Shown piece after piece: positions 41,117-49,558 of a DNA stretch of 64,000 bases. This DNA comes from CBDIBC01 sp965276635 (lineage in GTDB: Bacteria > Actinomycetota > Acidimicrobiia > Acidimicrobiales > Palsa-688). The stretch's first letter is position 1; each line of letters opens with the position of its first letter. The stretch is taken from the NCBI GenBank assembly GCA_965276635.1, contig CBDIBC010000004.1, positions 620,001-684,000 on the forward strand. Direction: 5' to 3'. Under the pieces are notes generated by a model, which was not told the DNA's origin, did no database searches, and saw only the letters and a program-made list of their open reading frames with translations. The position numbers and the translations under genes were made by a program.

Positions 41117-42616
41117 ATGCGCCGGTGGTCCCTACGCCGCCCCCTGGCAGCCGTGGCTGCGGCCGCCGCGGTCGGTGGCCTGCTCGGCGCATGCGGGTCC
41201 TCGTCGTCCTCGTTGGCTGCCGCCCCGGGATCGAGCCTGCGGTGGGTCCGATGCAGTGGCGGCCAGGGCCCGGCCGGCGCGCAGTGTGCCAGCGTGACCG
41301 TGCCCCTAGACCCCCAGCATCCGAACGGCGAGACCGTCGCCATGGCGGTCGACCGGGTGCCGGCGACCGGCCGGCGGACTGGGTCGCTGCTCGTCAACCC
41401 CGGCGGGCCCGGGGTCTCGGGCGTCGACGCGCTGCCCGGCCTGGCCGCCGAGCTCAGCCCGACCCTTCGCCAGCACTTCGACATCGTCGGCTTCGACCCC
41501 CCGGGGGTGGGCCGCAGCCGCCCGATCGAGTGCCTCGACGACACCGGCCTGGCCGCCTATCTGCACACCGACCCGAACCCGCCCGCCGCCGGCCTCGACC
41601 ACCTGGTTGCGGTGGACCGCAGCCTCGCCGCCGCGTGCCAGGCCCACAGCGGCGCCATCCTGCCCTACGTCAGCACCGTCGATGCCGCGCTCGACCTCGA
41701 CCGTGTCCGCCAGGCCCTCGGCGACACCCGCCTCACCTACCTGGGCTTCTCCTATGGGACCCTCCTGGGCGCCACCTACGCCGATCGCTTCCCGACCCGG
41801 GTCCGGGCCATGGTGCTCGACGGCGCCATCGACCCCGCGGTCGACACCACGAGCGCAGCGCGGGCGCAGTCCGACGCCATCGACGGCGAGCTCGACCAGT
41901 TCGCGTCCACCTGCGCGCACCAGCCCAGCTGCGCCTGGCACCCGGGGAGCGACCCGGTGGCGACCTACCTGGCGCTGGAAGCTCGCGTCCGGGCCGAGCC
42001 CTTGCGCGTCGCCGGGTCCGGGCGCACGGTCGGCCCGGCGGAACTGCTCTACGGGACGGCCGAGGCCCTGTACGCCACCTCGCTGTGGCCCACGCTGGAG
42101 AAGGCGCTGGGCGCAGCCACCGCCGGGGACGGCTCGGCCGTCCTGCGGTTGTTCGACAACTACGTCGAGCGCTCGCCGTCGGGGTCGTACAGCACCACCA
42201 TCGAAGCAGAACAGGCGGTCAACTGCCTGGATGCGCCCGTACCGACGGTCGACCAGATCCGCGCCCTGCGGCCGTCGTTCACGACCGCCGCCCCGGTGTT
42301 CGGTGGCCTGGTGGTCGATTCGTTGGCGGCCTGCGACGTGTGGCCGGTGCCCGCCACCGGCCATCCCGCTCCCGTCCACGCCTCGGGCTCGCCACCGATC
42401 GTGGTGGTGGGGTCCACCGGTGACCCGGTGACGCCATATGCGGCCGCTCGGAGCCTGGCCGGCGAGCTCGACCGCGGCGTGCTGCTCACCCGCGTCGGCG
42501 AGGGGCACACCGGGTACCTGGCCAGCACCTGTGTCCGCTCGAAGGTCGACACCTACCTGGTCACCGGTCAGCCCCCGGCCGCCGGGACGCGCTGCGACAG
42601 TCAGCCGGGCACGTAG
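41117..42616 (+). CDS. Secreted lipoprotein alpha/beta hydrolase (TAP-like peptidase)
   Basis: 499 residues. A signal peptide ends in a lipobox (GLLGAC), so the protein is probably a membrane-anchored lipoprotein. LLVNPGGPGVSG forms the oxyanion region, LGFSYGTLLG carries the nucleophile Ser, and the C-terminal TAP-like domain supplies Asp (VGSTGDPVTP) and His (GEGHTGYLAS). This is the Streptomyces tripeptidyl aminopeptidase/SlpD-E family, which removes N-terminal peptides outside the cell. Its last 16 bases overlap the convergent aldo-keto reductase gene. Confidence 0.92.
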   Translation: MRRWSLRRPLAAVAAAAAVGGLLGACGSSSSSLAAAPGSSLRWVRCSGGQGPAGAQCASVTVPLDPQHPNGETVAMAVDRVPATGRRTGSLLVNPGGPGVSGVDALPGLAAELSPTLRQHFDIVGFDPPGVGRSRPIECLDDTGLAAYLHTDPNPPAAGLDHLVAVDRSLAAACQAHSGAILPYVSTVDAALDLDRVRQALGDTRLTYLGFSYGTLLGATYADRFPTRVRAMVLDGAIDPAVDTTSAARAQSDAIDGELDQFASTCAHQPSCAWHPGSDPVATYLALEARVRAEPLRVAGSGRTVGPAELLYGTAEALYATSLWPTLEKALGAATAGDGSAVLRLFDNYVERSPSGSYSTTIEAEQAVNCLDAPVPTVDQIRALRPSFTTAAPVFGGLVVDSLAACDVWPVPATGHPAPVHASGSPPIVVVGSTGDPVTPYAAARSLAGELDRGVLLTRVGEGHTGYLASTCVRSKVDTYLVTGQPPAAGTRCDSQPGT

Positions 42617-43437
42617 TCGAAGGTGTCGGGATCCGGTCCGGTGCGCTCGTGACGATCGAGCCCGGAGATGGCGTCCATGTCGTCGCCAGACAGGGTGAAG
42701 TCGAAGATGTCGAAGTTCTCCCGCACCCGCTCGGGGGTCACCGACTTCGGGAACACGACGTTGCCGAGCTGGATGTGCCACCGCAGGACCACCTGGGCCG
42801 GCGTGCGGCCGACCCGGTCGGCCACACCCGTGATCACGTTGTCGTCGAGCACCGCTCCCTGGGCGATCGGTGACCACGCCTCGGTGGTGATGCCGTTCTC
42901 GGCATCGAAGGCCCGCAGCTCGTCTTGGACCAGGTAGGGATGGGCCTCGACCTGATTGGCGGCCGGCACCACGTCGGTCTCCTTCATCAGCCGGCGCAGG
43001 TGCTCGGCCTGGAAGTTCGACACACCGATGGCCCGGGCCCGCCCGTCGGCATGCACCCGCTCCAGGGCCCTCCACGCCTCCACGAAGTCGCTCACGGTGG
43101 GCAGCGGCCAGTGGATGAGGAAGAGGTCGACCCGGCCCAGTCCGAGCGCCTCGACCGTACCGTCGAAGGCGCGCAGGGCGTCGTCGAAGCCGTGGTTGTC
43201 GTTGTTCAGCTTGCTGGTCACGAACACATCAGCCGGATCGAGGTCGAAGCGAGCGATGGCCTGGCCGACCTCTTTCTCGTTGCCGTACATCTCGGCCGTG
43301 TCGATGTGGCGATACCCGATCCGCAGGGCGGTGGTGACGGCCTCGGTGGTGTCCGCCGGCTTGATCTGGAACACCCCGAAACCGAGCTGCGGGATGGTGG
43401 CACCGGTGTTCAGGGGGATGCTGGGTACTCCAGGCAC
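42601..43437 (-). CDS. Aldo-keto reductase
   Basis: 278 residues from GTG 43437, supported by AGAGGAG eight bases upstream; the longer frame has no such site. The catalytic tetrad is Asp and Tyr in DTAEMYGNE, Lys in VTSKLNN and His in LIHWPLP. IGVSNFQAEHL and FPKSVTPERVREN bind NADPH. This is the 2,5-diketo-gluconate reductase-like AKR5 group, reducing aldehydes and ketones with NADPH. Confidence 0.93.
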   Translation of the reverse strand: MPGVPSIPLNTGATIPQLGFGVFQIKPADTTEAVTTALRIGYRHIDTAEMYGNEKEVGQAIARFDLDPADVFVTSKLNNDNHGFDDALRAFDGTVEALGLGRVDLFLIHWPLPTVSDFVEAWRALERVHADGRARAIGVSNFQAEHLRRLMKETDVVPAANQVEAHPYLVQDELRAFDAENGITTEAWSPIAQGAVLDDNVITGVADRVGRTPAQVVLRWHIQLGNVVFPKSVTPERVRENFDIFDFTLSGDDMDAISGLDRHERTGPDPDTFDYVPG

Positions 43438-43534
43438 AGGCAGGACTCCTCTGTCGCTCGTGGTCGGCACTCTTGTACGTACCCAGCGTCGCGGACCCGG
43501 ACGCATCGGGTCGCCGCCGGGCCCGGACGCGGGC

Positions 43535-43540
43535 CAGACT
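43535..43540 (+). promoter_or_regulatory. -10-like box CAGACT for glcDEF
   Basis: CAGACT ends six bases before ATG 43547; the same hexamer and spacing precede mobA. Confidence 0.4.
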
Positions 43541-43546
43541 GGGGTC

Positions 43547-44974
43547 ATGGCCGGGACCCTGCTCCGTGACCTTCGCGCCGTCCTCGACGACGAGCGCGTG
43601 CGGGCCGACCCCACCGAGCTGGGGCTCTACGCCAGGGACGCCTCGAACCTGACGGGTGAGGCGGCGATGGTCTGCTTCCCGCTGTGCGCCGACGAGGTGG
43701 CGGCGGTGGTGCGGGTGTGCGCCGAGCACGGGCGGCCGTTCGTGCCCCGGGGATCCGGGACGGGCCTGGCCGGCGGGGCCACGCCGGCGGGGCCGGTTCC
43801 GCCGGTCGTCATCGTGACCACCCGGATGAACCGGATCCTCGACGTGGACGGGCAGGAACGCCTGGCGTGGGTGGAGCCCGGAGTCTTGAACCTCGACCTG
43901 TCGCGAGCGGTGGCGCCCCTCGGCCTCCACTTCGCCCCCGATCCCTCCAGCCAGCAGGCCTGCTCGATCGGTGGGAACCTGGCCAACAACTCCGGGGGCC
44001 CCCACTGCCTCCTGTACGGTGTGACCAGCGCCCACGTCCTCGCGGTCGAGGTGGTGCTGCCCGACGGCAGCGTCACCGTCCTCGGGGGCATCGATCCCGA
44101 TCCCGACGGCTACGACCTGCGCGGCGCCTTCGTCGGCAGTGAGGGCACCATGGGGATCGCCACCCGCATCGCGGTGCGACTCACCCCCCTCCCTCCCGCA
44201 GTCGCCACCCTCCTCGCCGACTTCGCCAGCATGGCCGACGCCGCCGCCGCGGTCACGGCGATCATCGCCGCCGGGGTGGTGCCCGCCGCCCTGGAGATGA
44301 TGGATGCCCGCATCACCGAGGTGGTGGAGGCCTACGTCCACGCCGGGTTCCCAACCGACGCCGCCGCCGTGCTGCTCATCGAGATCGACGGCCTCCCCGC
44401 CGGCGTGGCCGCCCAGACCGAGGAGATCGGTCACGTGCTGCGCCGCCATCGCGCTCGATCTGTGCGCGTGGCCGCCGACGAGGCGGAGCGGGCGCTGCTG
44501 TGGAAGGGCCGCAAATCGGCGTTCGGCGCCGTCGCCCGGATCGCCCCCAACTACTACCTTCACGACTGCGTGGTGCCCCGCAGCGCCCTGGTCGAGGTCC
44601 TGGCCCAGGTGTGCCGCATCGCCGACGAGCACGACCTGGTCCTCGGGAACGTGTTCCACGCCGGGGATGGGAACCTGCACCCCCTCATCGTCTTCGACAA
44701 GCGCCAGCCGGGGGTCATGGATCGGGTCCACGCCGCCGGCCAGGCCATCGTCGAGGCCTGCGTGGCGGCCGGCGGCATGCTGTCGGGCGAGCACGGCATC
44801 GGCTTGGAGAAGCGCGACGCCATGCCGCTCGTGTTCAGCCCGGCCGACCTGGAGGTCCAGGGCTGGCTGCGCGGGTCGTTCGATCCCGACGGCCGCTGCA
44901 ACCCCGAGAAGATCCTGCCCATCGGATCGCGCTGCGGCGACCTGGCCGAGCTGCCCCAGGGGGCCTGGATATGA
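43547..44974 (+). CDS. glcD: Glycolate oxidase subunit GlcD
   Basis: 475 residues from ATG 43547. PCMH FAD-binding motifs are RGSGTGLAGGA and SIGGNLANNSGG, then GAFVGSEGTMGIAT; the C-terminal domain has NVFHAGDGNLHPLI and GEHGIGLEKR. It is the flavin subunit that oxidises glycolate to glyoxylate. The frame upstream of 43547 overlaps the aldo-keto reductase gene and is spurious. The stop overlaps the glcE start (ATGA), beginning a coupled operon glcD-glcE-glcF and a small fourth gene. Confidence 0.94.
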   Translation: MAGTLLRDLRAVLDDERVRADPTELGLYARDASNLTGEAAMVCFPLCADEVAAVVRVCAEHGRPFVPRGSGTGLAGGATPAGPVPPVVIVTTRMNRILDVDGQERLAWVEPGVLNLDLSRAVAPLGLHFAPDPSSQQACSIGGNLANNSGGPHCLLYGVTSAHVLAVEVVLPDGSVTVLGGIDPDPDGYDLRGAFVGSEGTMGIATRIAVRLTPLPPAVATLLADFASMADAAAAVTAIIAAGVVPAALEMMDARITEVVEAYVHAGFPTDAAAVLLIEIDGLPAGVAAQTEEIGHVLRRHRARSVRVAADEAERALLWKGRKSAFGAVARIAPNYYLHDCVVPRSALVEVLAQVCRIADEHDLVLGNVFHAGDGNLHPLIVFDKRQPGVMDRVHAAGQAIVEACVAAGGMLSGEHGIGLEKRDAMPLVFSPADLEVQGWLRGSFDPDGRCNPEKILPIGSRCGDLAELPQGAWI

Positions 44975-45996
44975 CGCCGCCAGGGATGGCCGGCCCGGAC
45001 GAAGCCGTCGACGCCGCGGCCGCCGCCCTCGAATCGGGGGTCGTCGACGACGCGGTGAGGGACCCGGCGCTGGCCGCCTTCGCGGCCGTGGTCGGCGGCC
45101 AGAGAGCCGTCTGCGTGGCGGGTGGCCGCACCCATTGGGAGGTCGGCGGCCTCCCCGTCGCCGGCACCCGCGAGGTGGAGGCGCCGCGTGGCGTCGTCAG
45201 CCATCAGCCGGCCGAGATGATCGTCCGAGTGCGAGCCGGGACGACCGTCGCCGAGCTGACCGATGCCATCGCCCCGGCCGGCCAAATGGTGCCTCTGCAC
45301 CCGGCCGATCCGGAGCGGGCGACGGTGGGCGGGGTGCTGTCCGCGGGCCGCAGCGGCATCCATCGCCTGCGCTGGGGCCCGCTGCGGGACACGCTCCTCG
45401 AGGCTCGCTTCGTGGATGCCGGTGGTCGGGCCATACGGGCTGGCGGCCCGCTGGTCAAGAACGTGACCGGCTTCGACCTCTGCCGGCTGCTCGTCGGATC
45501 GCTCGGCACCCTCGGCTGCCTCGGCGAGGTGGTGCTGCGCTGCCTTCCGGTGCCGGCGACCACCCGCTGGTGGGCTGCGGACGGGATCGATCCCTTCGCC
45601 CTCTCGGTCCGGCTCTACCGTCCCGGCGCCGTCCTCTGGGACGGGACCCGCACCTGGGTGTGCCTGCTGGGGGACCCGGCCGACGTGACCGACCAGGCGG
45701 CGACGGTCCTCGGCGCCCCCTTCGCCGAGGTGGCAGGGCCGCCGGCCCTCCCCGGCACCACGCGCTGGTCGGTGCCGCCGGGCCGCCTGCGGGACCTGCC
45801 CGGCACCGGGTGGCTGGCCGAGGTCGGCGTGGGCACCGTCCACCTGGCCGACGACGCCACCTCGCCGACTCGGCCCGTGGATCCGGCCATCGGCATCCTG
45901 CACGAACGACTCCGCGCTCGCTTCGACCCCGACGGCCGACTGAACCCGGGCCGCCATGTCCTCGGACGGGACCACGCACGCGGGATCATGCCGTGA
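44971..45996 (+). CDS. glcE: Glycolate oxidase FAD-binding subunit GlcE
   Basis: 341 residues from ATG 44971. It carries a shortened FAD-binding domain: VRVRAGTTVAELTDAI, ATVGGVLSAGRSGIHRLRWGPLRDTLL (key part TVGGVLSAGRSG) and KNVTGFDLCRLLVGSLGTLG, then a divergent C-terminal half ending DPDGRLNPG. GlcE is needed for a working glycolate oxidase complex. Four-base overlaps on both sides tie it to glcD and glcF. Confidence 0.9.
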   Translation: MTPPGMAGPDEAVDAAAAALESGVVDDAVRDPALAAFAAVVGGQRAVCVAGGRTHWEVGGLPVAGTREVEAPRGVVSHQPAEMIVRVRAGTTVAELTDAIAPAGQMVPLHPADPERATVGGVLSAGRSGIHRLRWGPLRDTLLEARFVDAGGRAIRAGGPLVKNVTGFDLCRLLVGSLGTLGCLGEVVLRCLPVPATTRWWAADGIDPFALSVRLYRPGAVLWDGTRTWVCLLGDPADVTDQAATVLGAPFAEVAGPPALPGTTRWSVPPGRLRDLPGTGWLAEVGVGTVHLADDATSPTRPVDPAIGILHERLRARFDPDGRLNPGRHVLGRDHARGIMP

Positions 45997-47207
45997 CCGC
46001 CGCCGTGCGCCCCCCGGCACCCCCCGGCGACGGTGGCCGCCTGGCCATCGACCCCACCGACCTGGCCTCCTGCGTGGCCTGCGGGCTGTGCCTGGCCCAC
46101 TGCCCGACCTACCGCGCCACCGGCGAGGAAGGCCTCTCGCCGCGGGGCCGGATCGCCGCCATGCGCGCCGTGACCGACGGGGCCGCCATCGACGCCACCT
46201 TCGAGCGGTTCATGGAGACTTGCGTCCAGTGCCGGGCGTGCGAGACGGCCTGCCCGTCATCGGTTCGCTTCGGCGCCCTCATGGAGGGCACCCGCGCCAC
46301 GCTTGCCGGGCGAGGCCACGTCCCCTGGTGGCAGCGCGCCGGGTACCGGGTGCTCGGCCACCATCGGCTGCTGGAGGCGCTCACCACCGCGGGTGCCGTG
46401 GCCCAGCGGGCCCACCTGGTCCCGGCGCCGGTCACCCGACGGTTGGGTCTTCCCCGCCTGCCGGTGCGCCAGTCCCCGCTGCAGGCCAGCGGCACCGACG
46501 TGTGGCTCTACCCCGGTTGCGTCATGGATGCCTGGCAACGGCCTGTTCACGCCGCCGTGCAGGCCGTCATCGAGGCCACCGGGGCGGGCGTGGCCCTGCC
46601 CCGGCGGGGTGGGGACTGCTGCGGCGCGTTGCACGTGCACGCCGGGCTGCGATCGGCGGCGGCGGCGCTGGCTCGCCGGGTCATAGCCTCCATGCCGGGC
46701 GACGCGCCTGTCCTCGTCGACTCGGCCGGCTGCGGCGCGGCGCTCAAGGACTACGGGCACCTGGTCGGCACCCCCGAGGCGGTCGCGTTCGCGGGCCGGG
46801 TCCGCGACGTGCACGAGTGGCTCGCCGGGCGGCTCGATCGGCTGCCCCCAGCCCGACACCCCGTCGGCGGGGTGGCGGTGCAGGACCCGTGCCACCTGCG
46901 CCACGTGCAGCACGCCGAGGCGGCCGTGCGCGCCGTGCTGTCGCCCTATGCCGAGCTGGTGGAGCTGGACGACGAGGGCCGCTGCTGCGGCGCCGGGGGC
47001 GCCTACAGCGCCCTGCAGCCCGAGCTGGCCGGGCGCATCCGCACCCAGAAGCTGGCCGCGCTGGGGCGGGCCGGCGCGCCGCTGGTGGTCAGCGCCAACC
47101 CAGGTTGCTCGCTGTGGCTGGCGGCCGCCGGCGTCACCATCCGACACCCCCTGGAGGTGGTGGCCCAGGCCGCCGGGCTCCTGGACGACGATCGCGGGCT
47201 GCGCTGA
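45993..47207 (+). CDS. glcF: Glycolate oxidase iron-sulfur subunit GlcF
   Basis: 404 residues from GTG 45993. Two 4Fe-4S ferredoxin motifs, CVACGLCLAHCP and CVQCRACETACP, are followed by two CCG domains (PRRGGDCCGALHVH with DSAGCG, and GRCCGAGGAY with NPGC). It passes electrons from the flavin subunits to the quinone pool at the membrane. The start overlaps the glcE stop (GTGA) and its own stop overlaps a CTG of the next small frame. Confidence 0.94.
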   Translation: MTAAVRPPAPPGDGGRLAIDPTDLASCVACGLCLAHCPTYRATGEEGLSPRGRIAAMRAVTDGAAIDATFERFMETCVQCRACETACPSSVRFGALMEGTRATLAGRGHVPWWQRAGYRVLGHHRLLEALTTAGAVAQRAHLVPAPVTRRLGLPRLPVRQSPLQASGTDVWLYPGCVMDAWQRPVHAAVQAVIEATGAGVALPRRGGDCCGALHVHAGLRSAAAALARRVIASMPGDAPVLVDSAGCGAALKDYGHLVGTPEAVAFAGRVRDVHEWLAGRLDRLPPARHPVGGVAVQDPCHLRHVQHAEAAVRAVLSPYAELVELDDEGRCCGAGGAYSALQPELAGRIRTQKLAALGRAGAPLVVSANPGCSLWLAAAGVTIRHPLEVVAQAAGLLDDDRGLR

Positions 47208-47413
47208 AGGCGGGGGAGCTCGCCGACATCCGCCGGCGGCTGGAGGCCATCGCCGAGGAGCTGGCCGACCTGGGCATCGCCCGGTTGCGCGAGTCCATCG
47301 ACGCCGGTGGCAGCGAGCCGCCGGTCGACGAACGGCGCCTGGGCCGGGCCCGGCGGGCCGTGACGCGCGCCGCCGCCATCCTGGCCGAGCCCGACGACGG
47401 GCCCGACGGCTAA
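47204..47413 (+). CDS. Small helical protein, CTG start, fourth glc operon gene
   Basis: 69 residues. The frame opens directly at the glcF stop and has no ATG, GTG or TTG; CTG 47204 forms a CTGA overlap exactly like the ATGA and GTGA overlaps of the genes before it. The product is a strongly helical, charged protein (GELADIRRRLEAIAEELADL, later RRLGRARRAVTRAAAILAEP). No known family. Codon use matches the surrounding genes. It may be an accessory to the glycolate oxidase complex; real expression needs proof. Confidence 0.6.
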   Translation: MKAGELADIRRRLEAIAEELADLGIARLRESIDAGGSEPPVDERRLGRARRAVTRAAAILAEPDDGPDG

Positions 47414-47648
47414 AAACTTGCTCGCCCCGGCCGCGGATCCCGTGCGGCGTACGGCGTACGGCGTGCGGCGGAGGGCGTGCCCCGGATGATGGCGCCTCGG
47501 CCCGGCGGCCGGTCGTCGCGAGGTTCGGTGCGGTTTTGACCACCTGTCGGGCAGCTCGGGCGCGGTCTTGGGTCTGGTGCGACATAGATTGCGCCCGACC
47601 TCGGGGCGGGGGCGCCCCAACCGCACCGAAGCTCGGGGTGAACGGCGT
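47414..47648. other. Convergent intergenic region with nested palindrome
   Basis: No gene found. It begins with GTACGGC-type short repeats (47450-47470) and contains a symmetric nested inverted repeat (47524-47630). It separates the 3' ends of the glycolate operon and a LOG gene. Confidence 0.7.
47524..47630. repeat. 107-bp symmetric nested palindrome
   Basis: Outer arms TTCGGTGCGGTT (47524-47535) and AACCGCACCGAA (47619-47630) are perfect inverses. Inner arms TCGGGCGC (47556-47563) and GCGCCCGA (47591-47598) are also inverses. The spacers between outer and inner arms are 20 bases on each side, and the central loop is 27. The architecture parallels the element at 18028-18157, which also lies between convergent genes, although the sequences differ. 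Confidence 0.75.
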
Positions 47649-48740
47649 CTAGGTGGGCGGGGACAGGTCGAGGGTCGGGGCCGGCGGCGCGCTGGGGAGC
47701 ATGTTCAGGGCGTCGATGAACTGGCGCAGCCGGGCGTAGGAGAAGCGATCGAACGGCAGGCCCACCCGGGCCAGGTCGGGGAAGTCCTCGCTCCGCCGCT
47801 CGGCCGGTAGAGGCCCGTCGAGCACCCGCACCGGCCCGGTCAGCATGTCGGCGAAGGCGTCGCTCAGCCCCTCGGCCTCGGCGGCCGTCGGCCTGCCCTC
47901 CAGGCGGATGACCAGCGTGTCGCCCACCCAGCGCAGGGAGTGGTAGTTGCGGTAGAAGCCGAGCAGCTCGGCGGCGGCATCCTCCACCCGGTCCACGATC
48001 CGGTACAGCCCGGCATCGTGGCCGCCGACCAGGCCCCGCGAGGCGACCTCGTCTTGCACGAAGCGCTCCCACGCCCTCCAGAAGCTTCCCTCCGCCGCCT
48101 CCATCAGCACGACGGGGGCCGGCTCGGCCTTGCCGGTCTGCAACAGGGTCAACAGCTCGAAGGTCTCGTCCAGGGTGCCGAAGCCGCCGGGGAGCACGGC
48201 GTAGCCGTACGACTCCTTGATCAGGAGCAGCTTGCGAGTGAAGAAGTACTTCATGGAGACCAGCTTTGGGTCGCTGGCGATGAACTCGTTGGCGCCCTGC
48301 TCGAAGGGCAGGCGGATGTTGATGCCGAAGGCATGATCGAAGCCGGCGCCCTCCAGCCCGGCGGCCATGATCCCCGGGCCCGCGCCCGTGACCGTCGACC
48401 AGCCGTTGCGGGCCAGGAGCGCAGCCAGGTCGCGCGCCTGGGCGTAGAGGGGATCGCTCGGCGCCGTGCGCGCCGAGCCGAACATGGTGACCTTGCGCAC
48501 GTGGCGGTACGGGGCGAAGACCTCGAAGCCCTCGTTCATCTCCTTGAGGGCGGCGTTGGTGATCTTGAGGTCGAGGCGGTGGGTGTGCTCGGCCGCCATC
48601 CGGGTGACGGTGGCCAGGATGTCGAGCAGCTGGTCTCGGTTGGCGGTCACGCCGATGGCGTCGAGGAGGTCGGCGAGGCGTCGGTCGAGCTCGGCGTCGC
48701 CGGTCCGCGTCGAACGGGACGAGGAGGAGGGAGGGGCCAT
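47649..48740 (-). CDS. Extended LOG family protein
   Basis: 363 residues. The LOG core is VTMFGSARTAPSDPLYAQA, TGAGPGIMAAGLEGA and the signature PGGFGTLDETFE. It is flanked by an N-terminal helical extension (about 80 residues) and a C-terminal domain of about 130 residues not found in short LOG proteins. Probably a nucleoside-monophosphate phosphoribohydrolase-like enzyme; substrate unknown. Paralogue of the 187-residue LOG at 18.3 kb. Confidence 0.85.
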   Translation of the reverse strand: MAPPSSSSRSTRTGDAELDRRLADLLDAIGVTANRDQLLDILATVTRMAAEHTHRLDLKITNAALKEMNEGFEVFAPYRHVRKVTMFGSARTAPSDPLYAQARDLAALLARNGWSTVTGAGPGIMAAGLEGAGFDHAFGINIRLPFEQGANEFIASDPKLVSMKYFFTRKLLLIKESYGYAVLPGGFGTLDETFELLTLLQTGKAEPAPVVLMEAAEGSFWRAWERFVQDEVASRGLVGGHDAGLYRIVDRVEDAAAELLGFYRNYHSLRWVGDTLVIRLEGRPTAAEAEGLSDAFADMLTGPVRVLDGPLPAERRSEDFPDLARVGLPFDRFSYARLRQFIDALNMLPSAPPAPTLDLSPPT

Positions 48741-48846
48741 GAGGTTCCCAGCGTGGCACGTCCGGCTCGACGGGTGGGCCTCGCCGCCGGGGTCGGCCGG
48801 TGCGGGCGTCAGGCGCCGGACGGGGCCACTCGCCGCATGGCCTGGT

Positions 48847-49518
48847 TCAGTGCCCGGGTGGGGCGGCGTCGCGGTCGACCAGCCAGATGACTCGGTCGGC
48901 GGTGACCCGGGCCGCCGGGAGGTCGGCGCCGTCGATGACCTGGCCGAGCACGTCTCGCTTGGACTCCCCGGCCACGGTGAAGACCACCAGCCGGGCCCGG
49001 GCGATGCCGGAGAAGGTCAGGGTGAGGCGGGGGTGAGGGTTGCGACCGGAGGGGTCCTGGTTCCGGGCGACGAGCTGGCCCGGGTCGGCGTCGAGGGCGG
49101 GGGAGCCGGGGAACAGCGACGCGGTGTGGCCGTCGGGGCCCAGGCCCAGGTGGATGAGGTCCAGCTTGCCGACCTCGCCCAGCCGCAGCTGGTAGGCGTC
49201 GGGGCCCTCGTCGCAGCTCATGGGGTAGACGGCGTTGGCCGCCCCCACTCGTTCGAGCAGGGCCTGGCGCCCGAGGAGCTGGTTCGATGCCGGGTCGTCG
49301 GGCGGCACGCAGCGCTCGTCCCCCCAGTACACGTTGACCGAGAGCCAGTCGATGTGGTGGGTGCTCTCCTCGGCCAGCCGCCGGTAGGCGGACTCGACCG
49401 TGGACCCGCCCGACAGGGCCAGGCAGAACAGCTCGTCAGGGCGCGTCTCGAAGGCGTGGACGACCCGCTCGGCGAACGCGCCGGGTAGGTCATCGACCAC
49501 GATCAGCTCACCGTTCAC
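48847..49518 (-). CDS. pgl: 6-Phosphogluconolactonase
   Basis: 223 residues from GTG 49518. SGGSTVESAYRRLA, YWGDERCVPPDDPASN and GLGPDGHTASLFPG are the family signatures. It hydrolyses 6-phosphogluconolactone to 6-phosphogluconate in the oxidative pentose phosphate pathway. It lies 40 bases downstream of tal on the same strand, with its own TAGGGT box seven bases before the start. Confidence 0.95.
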   Translation of the reverse strand: MNGELIVVDDLPGAFAERVVHAFETRPDELFCLALSGGSTVESAYRRLAEESTHHIDWLSVNVYWGDERCVPPDDPASNQLLGRQALLERVGAANAVYPMSCDEGPDAYQLRLGEVGKLDLIHLGLGPDGHTASLFPGSPALDADPGQLVARNQDPSGRNPHPRLTLTFSGIARARLVVFTVAGESKRDVLGQVIDGADLPAARVTADRVIWLVDRDAAPPGH

Positions 49519-49525
49519 CGGCGGA

Positions 49526-49531
49526 ACCCTA
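49526..49531 (-). promoter_or_regulatory. -10 box TAGGGT for pgl
   Basis: TAGGGT on the minus strand ends seven bases before the pgl GTG and lies in the 40-base gap after tal. Confidence 0.4.
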
Positions 49532-49558
49532 GCGGTGCGACACGACCGGTCGCAGTGC

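Noticed and set aside
44304..47207. 967-residue GlcF fusion ORF
   Set aside because: The first part overlaps glcD and glcE in another frame; GTG 45993 with a GTGA overlap gives the normal GlcF length.
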